From a virus: a stretch of DNA of 24,294 nucleotides. The number at the start of each line of letters is the position of its first letter. Within the stretch, counting starts at the first letter, position 1. The stretch covers positions 1 to 24,294 of the IMG/VR virus record IMGVR_UViG_3300025840_000238, one strand, 5' to 3'. Made by a program: the position numbers and the translations under genes. The notes under the pieces were generated by a model that searched no databases, was not told the origin of the DNA, and was given only the letters and a program-made list of their open reading frames with translations. Below are positions 16,362-22,588 of this stretch, piece by piece.

Positions 16362-18003
16362 AGCGAGAGATATTGCTGACTTTAAATTTGAAAACATTAC
16401 CGATACTGGTACTGAAGGAACTAGAATTGCTAAGGGTACTACAGCTCAAAGAGGTACTACGCAAGGTCAAATTAGATTTAATACTGATTTAGGATTAGCT
16501 GAATACTATGATGGTACTGCTTTTAAAATTGTTGATACACCACCTTCTATTGTAAGTGTAGATAAAACAAATATTGAAAGTAGCACTTTACCAACAAACT
16601 TGGTTATTACTGGAACGAGTTTTAATAGTGCATCTGTAAAATTTATTGGTGCTGACGGAACAGAATATTCAAGTCCAAGTGTGACTACTAATTCATCAAC
16701 TCAAATCACAGCCCAGGTACCAGCAACTGTAACAAGTGATAATGAACCTTTTGATGTTAAAGTAATAAATGCATCTAGTCTTGCTAATACTTTAGAAGAT
16801 GCTTTTAATATAGATGCCTCACCAGAATTTTCAGTAGCTAGTGGTTCTTTAGGAACATTAGAAGATATTGACAGAGCTGCATCAAATTTAACTGCTGTTA
16901 CAGCAACAGATGATGAGGGAGACAGTATTACTTTCTCTGTAACTTCTGGAACAATTCCAACTGGATTAACTTTGAATTCTGATGGTACTTGGTCTGGAAC
17001 AGCAAATGCAGAAACTTCAACTACAACTTATACATTTACAGTTACAGCAAGTGATGGAACAAACACCTCAACAAGACAATACACAATCACAGTTGAGCAA
17101 CCAATAGCAACTGGTGGTACTACTCAAACTTATAATATTGGTGGAACAGATTATGTTTCTCACACTTTCTTATCTAGTGGAACATTTACATTAAACTCTA
17201 ATAAAACAGTTGATGTATTATTAGTAGGTGGTGGAGGAGCTGGTGCTGCACATACAACAGTCTCATCTACTGGAGGTGGAGGTGGAGGAGCCGGAGGTTT
17301 TAGAACTATTCAAATGTCTTTAACTGCTGGTTCATTTGCTGCAACAGTCGGAGGAGGTGGAAGTGCTGGTACTTCTGCTGATCCTGGTGGAGTGTTATCT
17401 TCAAATGGAGGTAATACTACATTTAATTCTTACTCAGCTCAAGGTGGTGGTAGAGGTGATGCTCGAACTGGTCAAAATGGAAGTAGAGTAGGAGATGGAG
17501 GTTCTGGAGGTGGTGCTGGATATGATTACCCAACTATAGTTGGATCTGGAAATACTCCATCAACAAGTCCATCACAAGGTAATAATGGAGGGCAAGGTTT
17601 TGGAGTTTCACCAAACAGTCCAAGTGAATACCCTAGTCTAACTGGATTTGCTGGAGGTGGTGGAGGAGGAGCCTCTGCTACTGGTGGAAATTGGAGAAAT
17701 GACGGAACCAATGTTGGTGGTGGTAACGGAGGTGCTGGTTCTCAAAATAATTATAGAACTGGAAGTAATCAATACTATGCTGCTGGAGGTGGGGGTGGCT
17801 CTGGAGGTGGTAATGGTACCTTTAATAATGTAGGAGGTACTGGTGGATCTAGCATTGGTGGTAATGGTGCTGGAGATACAACTGCTCCTACAAGTCCAAC
17901 TCAAAATACTGGATCTGGTGGAGGAGGATGTGGTGGAGCAACTAACTTATATAATCCTACAGCCGGTGCAGATGGAATTATAGTAATAAGGTATGCTGTG
18001 TAA
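16354..18003 (+). CDS. Second adhesin with IPT-like, cadherin-like and polyglycine domains
   Basis: The product is 549 residues. It begins TKARDIADFKFENITDTGTE, the start typical of marine phage fiber-tip proteins, then has GTTAQRGTTQGQIRFNTD at about 28-45. Residues 62-148 look like an IPT/TIG domain. Residues 150-250 look like a cadherin/He-PIG type repeat (VTATDDEGDSITFSVTSG and SDGTWSGTA). Residues 285-549 form a Gly-rich domain (VLLVGGGGAG, GGGGGGAGGF and many GGG runs) like that of the upstream fiber. It is probably a receptor-binding protein or fiber tip. A clean GGAGG ribosome site lies inside the end of the upstream gene. It shares the IPT plus polyglycine arrangement with the first fiber, suggesting paralogy or domain exchange. 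Confidence 0.72.
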   Translation: MTKARDIADFKFENITDTGTEGTRIAKGTTAQRGTTQGQIRFNTDLGLAEYYDGTAFKIVDTPPSIVSVDKTNIESSTLPTNLVITGTSFNSASVKFIGADGTEYSSPSVTTNSSTQITAQVPATVTSDNEPFDVKVINASSLANTLEDAFNIDASPEFSVASGSLGTLEDIDRAASNLTAVTATDDEGDSITFSVTSGTIPTGLTLNSDGTWSGTANAETSTTTYTFTVTASDGTNTSTRQYTITVEQPIATGGTTQTYNIGGTDYVSHTFLSSGTFTLNSNKTVDVLLVGGGGAGAAHTTVSSTGGGGGGAGGFRTIQMSLTAGSFAATVGGGGSAGTSADPGGVLSSNGGNTTFNSYSAQGGGRGDARTGQNGSRVGDGGSGGGAGYDYPTIVGSGNTPSTSPSQGNNGGQGFGVSPNSPSEYPSLTGFAGGGGGGASATGGNWRNDGTNVGGGNGGAGSQNNYRTGSNQYYAAGGGGGSGGGNGTFNNVGGTGGSSIGGNGAGDTTAPTSPTQNTGSGGGGCGGATNLYNPTAGADGIIVIRYAV

Positions 18004-18242
18004 TGCAAAAGATTTCCAGAAAAAAAACTACAATTCATAGACCTACAGTAACTTCCATTACATTAAAACATATCAATGAAAAACTAGAACACATTCACAA
18101 AGACTTAGAACAAAATACAAAAGACATTACAGAATTAAAGCAGCAAGTAGCCATGGGTAAAGGTGGTCTTAGAGTGATCTTCTATGTGGGTGCTTTAATT
18201 ACAGCTATTATTGGTATTTTAAAATTATTAAAATTTAGTTAG
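18003..18242 (+). CDS. Small XhlA-like membrane protein, possible holin partner
   Basis: The product is 79 residues. A basic start is followed by a short coiled coil (INEKLEHIHKDLEQNTKDIT, about 24-43) and a single hydrophobic C-terminal segment at about 57-75 (VIFYVGALITAIIGILKLL). This soluble-helix-then-tail-anchor layout is that of XhlA/haemolysin-type lysis accessories. It is the first gene after the adhesins and is followed 9 bases later by the holin, so a role at the inner membrane in lysis is likely. The TAATG overlap couples it to the adhesin gene. Without experimental data it could equally be a holin regulator or a minor membrane protein. Confidence 0.55.
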   Translation: MQKISRKKTTIHRPTVTSITLKHINEKLEHIHKDLEQNTKDITELKQQVAMGKGGLRVIFYVGALITAIIGILKLLKFS

Positions 18243-18251
18243 GAGAATACA

Positions 18252-18662
18252 ATGATCCAGGGATTGACAGCTCTGTTACCTATTCTCAACAAAGCTGTTG
18301 AGTTGGTTCCAGATAAAAACAAAATTGCAAAACACAAAGCAGATTTAGAAAAAGAATTATTAAAAGCTCTTGTCGATGTAGACAAAGAACAAGCAAAAAT
18401 AAATAGAGAAGATGCAAAGGCTATTGGCAAGTTGTCCTGGGTACAAAGATTATGGAGGCCCACACTTGCATGGATCTGTGTCCTGGCATTTGGTTTTCAA
18501 TTCTTAGTCATACCTATTACTACTTGGTATGGAGCTATAACAAACAATCCAATAAACTTACCTACCTTGCCTAGCGATGTATTGATGACTACATTGTTTG
18601 CCTTGTTAGGATTAACCGGAGCTAGATCTTTTGAGAAGTTAAAGAAAATAGATAAGAAATGA
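18252..18662 (+). CDS. Holin, GTA 3TM-type family
   Basis: The product is 136 residues. A cytosolic charged helix (about 20-60, rich in Lys/Glu) precedes WVQRLWRPTLAWICVLAFGF (about 63-82) and a hydrophobic run to about 91. A second membrane segment follows at about 109-124 (DVLMTTLFALLGLTGARS). The RRLWRPxLAW-like motif and the end in LTGARSFEKLK fit the holin family first described for gene-transfer-agent release. It forms the inner-membrane lesion that lets endolysin out. The third weak hydrophobic segment is at the N-terminus. It has an AGGAG ribosome site and overlaps the next small gene by ATGA. Confidence 0.75.
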   Translation: MIQGLTALLPILNKAVELVPDKNKIAKHKADLEKELLKALVDVDKEQAKINREDAKAIGKLSWVQRLWRPTLAWICVLAFGFQFLVIPITTWYGAITNNPINLPTLPSDVLMTTLFALLGLTGARSFEKLKKIDKK

Positions 18663-18814
18663 ATTTTAAGTGGGACCTAAAAAAACAAATTGATGAAAAG
18701 AAAAAAGAGGCATCAGCAAAAGCACAACTTCGTAAAAGAAGTCTTGACAGTATTGCTAGGCCCAAAGCTAAAAAGAATATTACATCTAAAGATCCGAGGC
18801 TCCAGGGTATATGA
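18659..18814 (+). CDS. 51-residue basic phage protein, coupled on both sides
   Basis: This short gene starts at an ATGA overlap with the holin stop (18659-18662) and ends at an ATGA overlap with the next start (18811-18814). The product begins MNFKWDLKKQIDEKKKEASA, is Lys/Arg rich with a predicted helix in the first 30 residues, and ends in KDPRLQGI. I do not recognise the family. The double start/stop overlap and its place in the lysis cassette are the evidence that it is a real gene. It excludes a longer out-of-frame reading of 18690-18914. A role in lysis timing is possible but unproven. Confidence 0.65.
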   Translation: MNFKWDLKKQIDEKKKEASAKAQLRKRSLDSIARPKAKKNITSKDPRLQGI

Positions 18815-19188
18815 AACTATCAGACAAAACATCCGTAGCCTTACCTATAAGAAATTTAATTGCGATTGCCGGGGCTGTAGCGATAGGTGTCTGGGCCTAT
18901 TTTGGCATTATTGAAAGACTTAATTTATTAGAGACTGCTGACAAACTACAGCAGCAAGATCTCCTAGAGGCATCAGCTCAGAAACCTATAGACCAAGAAC
19001 AATTTTTATTATTAGAATTTATGTCTGGTAGATTAGATAAACATCAAAAATTATTAGATCAAAATATTCACACCGGTGTCATGCTTGAGATGTTTGAAAA
19101 AGAAATAGAGAAACTTAAAAAAGATGTAGAGAAATTGAAAGACCAAACAAGAGATATAAAATTTAGTAACGGGAATGGAGCTCACTAA
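18811..19188 (+). CDS. Inner-membrane anchored coiled-coil protein, spanin-like topology
   Basis: The product is 125 residues. It has a short cytosolic start (MKLSDKTSVALPIRN), one membrane segment at about 14-33 (NLIAIAGAVAIGVWAYFGII) and a periplasmic domain ending in a coiled coil, EIEKLKKDVEKLKDQTRDIK (about 97-116). This is the topology of inner-membrane spanins (Rz-like), which pair with an outer-membrane lipoprotein to fuse envelopes at the end of lysis. The sequence type is common in marine podophages, where its role is not proven. No outer-membrane spanin with a clear lipobox was found beside or inside it. ATGA and TAATG overlaps tie it to its neighbours. Confidence 0.55.
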   Translation: MKLSDKTSVALPIRNLIAIAGAVAIGVWAYFGIIERLNLLETADKLQQQDLLEASAQKPIDQEQFLLLEFMSGRLDKHQKLLDQNIHTGVMLEMFEKEIEKLKKDVEKLKDQTRDIKFSNGNGAH

Positions 19189-19409
19189 TGATGGTCAAAG
19201 CTGTAATAAGTTTATGTCTTTGGATGGGTGGAGATCTTATAGAGCATACTTATAAAGATAGTATTTCAGACTGTCTCAAGACAAAAAGAGAAATAGTTAG
19301 ATATGGATATGAAGGTAATAACTACACTTGTGATTTTGTAGAGGCAGAAATTTATGTAGATGAGTTTGGTAAAACAAGAATAAATAAAATAATCGGAAAG
19401 GCTAATTAA
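19188..19409 (+). CDS. Small probable exported two-cysteine protein
   Basis: The product is 73 residues. The first 12 residues are hydrophobic (VKAVISLCLWMGG), short for a signal peptide but suggestive of one. The remainder has the spaced motif HTYKDSISDCLKTKREI, then YTCDFVEAEIYVDEFG, so two cysteines could form a disulfide outside the cytosol. The residue before the first cysteine is Leu, so a lipobox is not satisfied. A protein of the same shape is encoded on the opposite strand at 21166-21387. Function is unknown. Location between the spanin-like gene and the endolysin suggests an envelope role. It overlaps both neighbours by TAATG. Confidence 0.5.
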   Translation: MMVKAVISLCLWMGGDLIEHTYKDSISDCLKTKREIVRYGYEGNNYTCDFVEAEIYVDEFGKTRINKIIGKAN

Positions 19410-19825
19410 TGAAACAAAGAAACACAACAGACACAATAGTAATACATTGTGCTGATACTCCAGAGGATATGGATATTGGTGCAGAGACAATTCGTAAATG
19501 GCACACAGAAGAAAGAAAATTTGATGACATAGGTTATCATTGGGTGATAACTAGATCTGGAAAGTTGGAACCCGGAAGAGATCTAAGAATGCAAGGAGCT
19601 CATGCTGTAGCTGTGAATGCATCAAGCATTGGGATCTGTCTTGTCGGTAGAGGAGATAATTTTACAGAGCAACAATTTATTACCTTGCATAATCTAATTA
19701 ATACAACTAAAGATATGTATGGAGATGATTTGAAAATTATCGGCCATTGTGATGTTGAACCTAACAAACCAAACTGTCCTGGGTTCGATGTAGAGCAATG
19801 GGTTAAAGATGAATTTTATGGCTAA
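19409..19825 (+). CDS. N-acetylmuramoyl-L-alanine amidase endolysin (T7 lysozyme type)
   Basis: The product is 138 residues, the length of a single-domain amidase_2 (PGRP-like) enzyme. Expected zinc ligands are visible as His13 (IVIHCADTPED), His113 (IIGHCDVEP) and Cys123 (KPNCPGFD). Tyr43 in IGYHWVI and Lys120 before NCPGF correspond to the catalytic Tyr and Lys of T7 lysozyme. The enzyme cleaves the bond between muramic acid and L-alanine in peptidoglycan, releasing progeny. In T7 it also binds the phage RNA polymerase through its N-terminus; no such polymerase is in this window, and the N-terminus here is shorter. There is no signal peptide, so export depends on the holin. Confidence 0.9.
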   Translation: MKQRNTTDTIVIHCADTPEDMDIGAETIRKWHTEERKFDDIGYHWVITRSGKLEPGRDLRMQGAHAVAVNASSIGICLVGRGDNFTEQQFITLHNLINTTKDMYGDDLKIIGHCDVEPNKPNCPGFDVEQWVKDEFYG

Positions 19826-20528
19826 AGGTTATTCTAGTGTTCTTGTAATATCTGACCTACACGCACCCTGGCAACATCCAGATGCTCTGGACTTTCTTGC
19901 TGCTATTAAGAAAAAAATTAAACCGGACTTTGTTTTGAATGTGGGGGATGAATGCGATGCCCACGCATTGTCTATGTGGGAAAGCGATCCGGATCTTCCA
20001 TCAGCCGGTGATGAATTAAAGATGGCAAGAAAAGTTATGCATGACCTGGAAAAAATATTTCCAAAGATGACACTCCTACATTCTAATCACTCATCATTAA
20101 TATACAGAAGAGCTCTGAAACATGGAATGCCTAGAGCTTACTTAAAACATTACAATGAATTTTTACAAGTAGGTAAAGGATGGGAATGGGTAGACGATAT
20201 TAAATTTAAATTATCAGATGGTACAGAAGTTTTTGCCTCGCATGGTTTAGCAGCCGATGGCCTCAAGCTAAGTCTCCAGTATGGATGCCATACAATCCAG
20301 GGACACTTCCATTCAAAAGCAGCAATACAATACTTTAGTAATCCATCACAGTTAGTGTGGTCCCTCCAGGTAGGATGTCTTACAAAGCAGTCCAGCCTCG
20401 CCTTCCAATATGCCCGTAACTTTAGAATGAGATTTATTATTTCTACTGGAGCTGTCATTGATGGACAGCCAGTAATATTTCCAATGCAAATGGACAAGCA
20501 TGGAAGATGGACCGGTAAGATTGTGTAA
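19818..20528 (+). CDS. Calcineurin-like metallophosphoesterase
   Basis: With the start at 19818 the product is 236 residues; an in-frame ATG at 19809 would add three. The start at 19818 gives an 8-base overlap (ATGGCTAA) with the amidase. Metal-binding motifs appear in order: SDLHAPW (Asp13, His15), VGDECD (Asp44), SNHSS (Asn90, His91), ASHG (His142) and GHFHS (His163, His165). These are the conserved residues of a two-metal phosphoesterase. The GNHD motif is altered to SNHS, losing its glycine and aspartate. Substrate is unknown; phage relatives are proposed to act on nucleic acid or nucleotide phosphates. It sits next to the endolysin, in the late operon rather than the replication region. 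Confidence 0.85.
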   Translation: MAKGYSSVLVISDLHAPWQHPDALDFLAAIKKKIKPDFVLNVGDECDAHALSMWESDPDLPSAGDELKMARKVMHDLEKIFPKMTLLHSNHSSLIYRRALKHGMPRAYLKHYNEFLQVGKGWEWVDDIKFKLSDGTEVFASHGLAADGLKLSLQYGCHTIQGHFHSKAAIQYFSNPSQLVWSLQVGCLTKQSSLAFQYARNFRMRFIISTGAVIDGQPVIFPMQMDKHGRWTGKIV

Positions 20529-20665
20529 TGGCTAAACAAAAGTTTACTCATTTTATACCAAGAGAAAAACCAAAGAAGAGAAGAGGGGTTCACAAGAAAT
20601 CAAAAAACAAAAGTGAAAAGTTGAGCTCTAAAAAATCAAGATACAAAGGACAAGGTCGTGTATGA
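20528..20665 (+). CDS. 45-residue very basic conserved phage protein
   Basis: The product is MAKQKFTHFIPREKPKKRRG followed by VHKKSKNKSEKLSSKKSR and a YKGQGRV end. About 40% of residues are Lys or Arg. I recognise this pattern (THFIPR, KPKKR, HKKSxNKSEK, GQGR) as a small protein repeated across marine podophages and other phages; its function is unknown. Charge suggests binding to DNA or RNA. It overlaps the phosphoesterase stop as TAATG (20526-20530) and the next gene as GTATGA (20660-20665). Codon phase, coupling and family resemblance together support it despite its length. Confidence 0.7.
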   Translation: MAKQKFTHFIPREKPKKRRGVHKKSKNKSEKLSSKKSRYKGQGRV

Positions 20666-20778
20666 TTGATAGACTTATTTATAAATTCTTTGCCTGGATA
20701 GATGATTGTTTTAAAAAAGTAGATGATGTTTTAACATTTGATTGGCCCAACTGTAAGAAGAGAAACAAGAAGAAATGA
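20662..20778 (+). CDS. 38-residue small phage protein with basic tail
   Basis: The product runs MIDRLIYKFFAWIDDCFKKV then DDVLTFDWPNCKKRNKKK. An amphipathic aromatic helix occupies about residues 3-25 and is followed by DFDWP-like sequence and a Lys/Arg tail. I recall the same layout downstream of the basic protein in other marine podophages. It overlaps the previous gene by ATGA (20662-20665) and the next by ATGA (20775-20778). Two cysteines (16 and 31) are present. No function can be given; a peripheral membrane role is possible from the aromatic helix. Confidence 0.6.
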   Translation: MIDRLIYKFFAWIDDCFKKVDDVLTFDWPNCKKRNKKK

Positions 20779-21083
20779 AATCAGTTACTATCGATAACCA
20801 AAAATATTTTTTCTTAAAATTAACTTGGGTTGATATTGTAGGTCTGAGTACACTCGAAGGTGATACAGAATTTAACAAACTTAAATGTGCTACAATAATT
20901 ACTGAGGCATATCTCTATGATGTCTTTGAAGAGAACGGAAAAGAATATGTCCGAACCTTCTCATCCTACTCTTTAGATCCAGATCCAGGCTATGGAGACA
21001 GAAATGTATATCCATTAGAAGTCTTTGATAAACAGTCTCAAAAGGCCATCAGAGAGGCCCATAGAGCTATGTTAAAGGGTTAA
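20775..21083 (+). CDS. Small conserved marine-phage protein of unknown function
   Basis: The product is 102 residues. It has LTWVDIVGLSTLEGDTEFNK (about 17-36), then KCATIITEAYLYD (about 37-49), then TFSSYSLDPDPGYGDRNVYP (about 61-80). The pattern W-x-DIVG, then an E-x-Y/W-L-Y/F strand and then GDRNV-x-P is shared by short proteins in many phages, often annotated only as hypothetical. It looks like a small beta fold with no membrane segment. This is the last gene on the plus strand; the strand switch follows. It overlaps the previous gene by ATGA. Confidence 0.6.
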   Translation: MKSVTIDNQKYFFLKLTWVDIVGLSTLEGDTEFNKLKCATIITEAYLYDVFEENGKEYVRTFSSYSLDPDPGYGDRNVYPLEVFDKQSQKAIREAHRAMLKG

Positions 21084-21165
21084 TCCGATACATCTGTCAT
21101 CAAATAATTAAAGTCTCTGTATGAGCTTTATATTGGATTTAAACGGAAAGTGTTTTATTTGTTCT

Positions 21166-21387
21166 CTAAGCTGGTGTTTTTTCTATAGGAACTTCATTAC
21201 AAAAGTAATTTAGGTACAGTTTTTTTTCAGAAAATTCTTTTGAATATTTTTGATTGAGCTCTATTGTTATATTGGCACCACCAATGGCACACTCTGACCA
21301 ACTCTTATACTCAACTGGATAGAGCATAGTATTATTACATAACCCAGTTATAGCTGAGCAGAGTGTATATGCCAAAATGAACTTCAT
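21166..21387 (-). CDS. Small probable exported cysteine-containing protein
   Basis: The product is 73 residues. A hydrophobic N-terminus (MKFILAYTLCSAITGLCNN) resembles a signal peptide, with three cysteines in or near it. It is followed by YKSWSECAIGGANI and then LYLNYFCNEVP. The arrangement of a hydrophobic start, then S-E-C, then Y-x-C echoes the plus-strand protein at 19188-19409. Neither cysteine in the start has Ala/Gly/Ser directly before it (both follow Leu), so lipidation is unlikely. Function is unknown. It is the last gene of the minus-strand operon; its start overlaps the upstream stop as TAATG, and no good ribosome site precedes it. Confidence 0.5.
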   Translation of the reverse strand: MKFILAYTLCSAITGLCNNTMLYPVEYKSWSECAIGGANITIELNQKYSKEFSEKKLYLNYFCNEVPIEKTPA

Positions 21388-21671
21388 TAATTACCAGTAG
21401 TATTCTCTTCTGGTTTTTTTAGCAACTCTATTTCTATTTTTTCTTTGTGTTTTTCAATCCAGTATTCCTCATATGGTCTGATATTAATTGTAGCTGTCTT
21501 ATGCATAACTTCTAAATCAATATCATCTGCTGAATAAAACTTCTGATGAGGATGACCTTCACTATCGTGTTGATCAAATGTAATTACAACTACATCATTC
21601 TCCCCATCAAATGCCTTAATCAATTCTTTTACAAACCATTTACTAAAACGAGATTTATAAACCTTAGCCAT
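21387..21671 (-). CDS. Hypothetical 94-residue protein
   Basis: I do not recognise this protein. It is 94 residues, with a basic start (MAKVYKSRFSKWFVKELIKAF), a beta-like middle (DVVVITFDQHDSEGHPHQKF), then TATINIRPYEEYWIEKHKEK and a polar tail ending TTGN. Histidine-rich DQHDSEGHPHQ could bind a metal, but no known motif is complete. There is no membrane segment. The start overlaps the end of the LexA-like gene by 8 bases (ATGGCTAA), preceded by a GAGG about 9 bases upstream. Its place after the HTH gene suggests an early accessory function. Confidence 0.55.
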   Translation of the reverse strand: MAKVYKSRFSKWFVKELIKAFDGENDVVVITFDQHDSEGHPHQKFYSADDIDLEVMHKTATINIRPYEEYWIEKHKEKIEIELLKKPEENTTGN

Positions 21672-21882
21672 CTTTCAATACCTCAATTCCTCTTGGTCTA
21701 GCTGGATGCACTTTGATGTAACCATCTCTCTCAAGCAGCCTTAACATTCTATGCACATTACTGTGAACACACTTCTTATGTTTAGCTATCTCTCTTAGAG
21801 TTGGTGGTACTCTATGTTTTTTTATATGATCAGTTATGAAATCAAAGATCTCAAGTTGTTTCTTAGTCAGCATTAGTGTCAT
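21664..21882 (-). CDS. LexA-type winged-helix DNA-binding protein without peptidase domain
   Basis: The product is 72 residues. LTKKQLEIFDFITDHIKKH, then VPPTLREIAKHKKCVHSNVH, then RMLRLLERDGYIKVHPARPR and GIEVL align well with the N-terminal DNA-binding domain of LexA (PPTxxEIA helix, recognition helix at about 38-49, wing, and RGIxVL end). The C-terminal Ser-Lys autopeptidase and dimerisation domain is absent, so it cannot be cleaved like LexA. It probably acts as a small transcription regulator of the phage or host SOS-type operators. The ribosome site AGGAGG lies 8 bases before the start and is embedded in the end of the ERF gene, so the two are co-translated. Confidence 0.75.
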   Translation of the reverse strand: MTLMLTKKQLEIFDFITDHIKKHRVPPTLREIAKHKKCVHSNVHRMLRLLERDGYIKVHPARPRGIEVLKDG

Positions 21883-22588
21883 TTGATATACCTCCTAATT
21901 TCTTTTTTTCATCAACGATATAATGCATAAGCATATCCCATTGACCTTTATCTAGATCCATTAACTTTTCGAATGCTGCTTTGTTTTCTTTTTCTAAAGC
22001 AATTAAGTCATGGACTTTTTCTGCATCAGTCATCTCTTTATTCTGAAGAGTTTGTTTTACAGAAGTTTTGATACTGTTAACCCAGACTGTCATCTTTCTT
22101 TTTTGATCAGCCATAACTTTTTCGTTATGAGTATTTGAGTTACCATCATCATCTTCACTTGGTAATCCGTAGATTGCCTGGAGTGAATATCTTTTTGCAT
22201 AAGTAATAGCAGATCCAAGGGCCTGGCTATCATCGTATCTATTATTCTTTGGAACCACCGGGTACCTTGAAGTTATAACTGTATCACTATCTTTATGCAT
22301 TAGACTGGTCCTTACATACATTGTAGGAACTACAGCTCCCTCTAGTACATCCTTCTCAAAGTCTATGCATTGAGTAAATGCCAATCCATACTTAGCACCT
22401 TCATTCGCAGCAGCTATTACATCTTCTAGTGATGCGTAGTTAGATTTAAAGAATGGATTTTTACTAGATTTAATTGCTGCGTTAGCCTCACTCTGAAATT
22501 GTGAGAGAGCATCAACAACTGATTTAGTGTTGTGTTGGTTCTTCATCGTCATCTTCTCCTTCGTCTCTTTCGTTTCTTGTTGTGTCAT
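21863..22588 (-). CDS. erf: ERF-family single-strand annealing protein
   Basis: The product is 241 residues, close to the family's usual 200-240. Signature blocks are NPFFKSNYASLEDVI (about 44-58), GLAFTQ (68-73) and QALGSAITYAKRYSLQAIYG (122-141), then LPSEDDDGN. ERF proteins anneal complementary single strands in phage recombination and genome circularisation or repair. The start at 22588 has a strong AAGGAGG site 8-9 bases upstream. Internal Met codons at residues 13 and 15 are alternatives, the latter with its own GGAG. The first 65 bases overlap the 92-residue gene in another frame. The nearby YqaJ-type exonuclease is the expected partner. Confidence 0.88.
   Translation of the reverse strand: MTQQETKETKEKMTMKNQHNTKSVVDALSQFQSEANAAIKSSKNPFFKSNYASLEDVIAAANEGAKYGLAFTQCIDFEKDVLEGAVVPTMYVRTSLMHKDSDTVITSRYPVVPKNNRYDDSQALGSAITYAKRYSLQAIYGLPSEDDDGNSNTHNEKVMADQKRKMTVWVNSIKTSVKQTLQNKEMTDAEKVHDLIALEKENKAAFEKLMDLDKGQWDMLMHYIVDEKKKLGGISNDTNAD

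Noticed and set aside
12843-18003. Fiber switching by the serine recombinase through inversion
   Set aside because: Both adhesin genes face the same way, no inverted repeats flanking them were seen, and the recombinase is about 6 kb away and incomplete in the window.
18690-18914. Plus-strand 74-residue open frame in the lysis cassette, with Cys-rich end
   Set aside because: It overlaps the better supported 51-residue gene at 18659-18814 and the start of the spanin-like gene. It lacks coupling at either end and its composition looks like a frame shadow.
20150-20593. Minus-strand 147-residue open frame over the phosphoesterase
   Set aside because: The plus-strand frame has all metallophosphoesterase motifs; the reverse frame has no recognisable domain or ribosome site.
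21084-21165. Terminator between the converging operons
   Set aside because: The 82-base gap was read on both strands and shows no convincing stem followed by a T-run in either direction. Termination may depend on Rho or collision.
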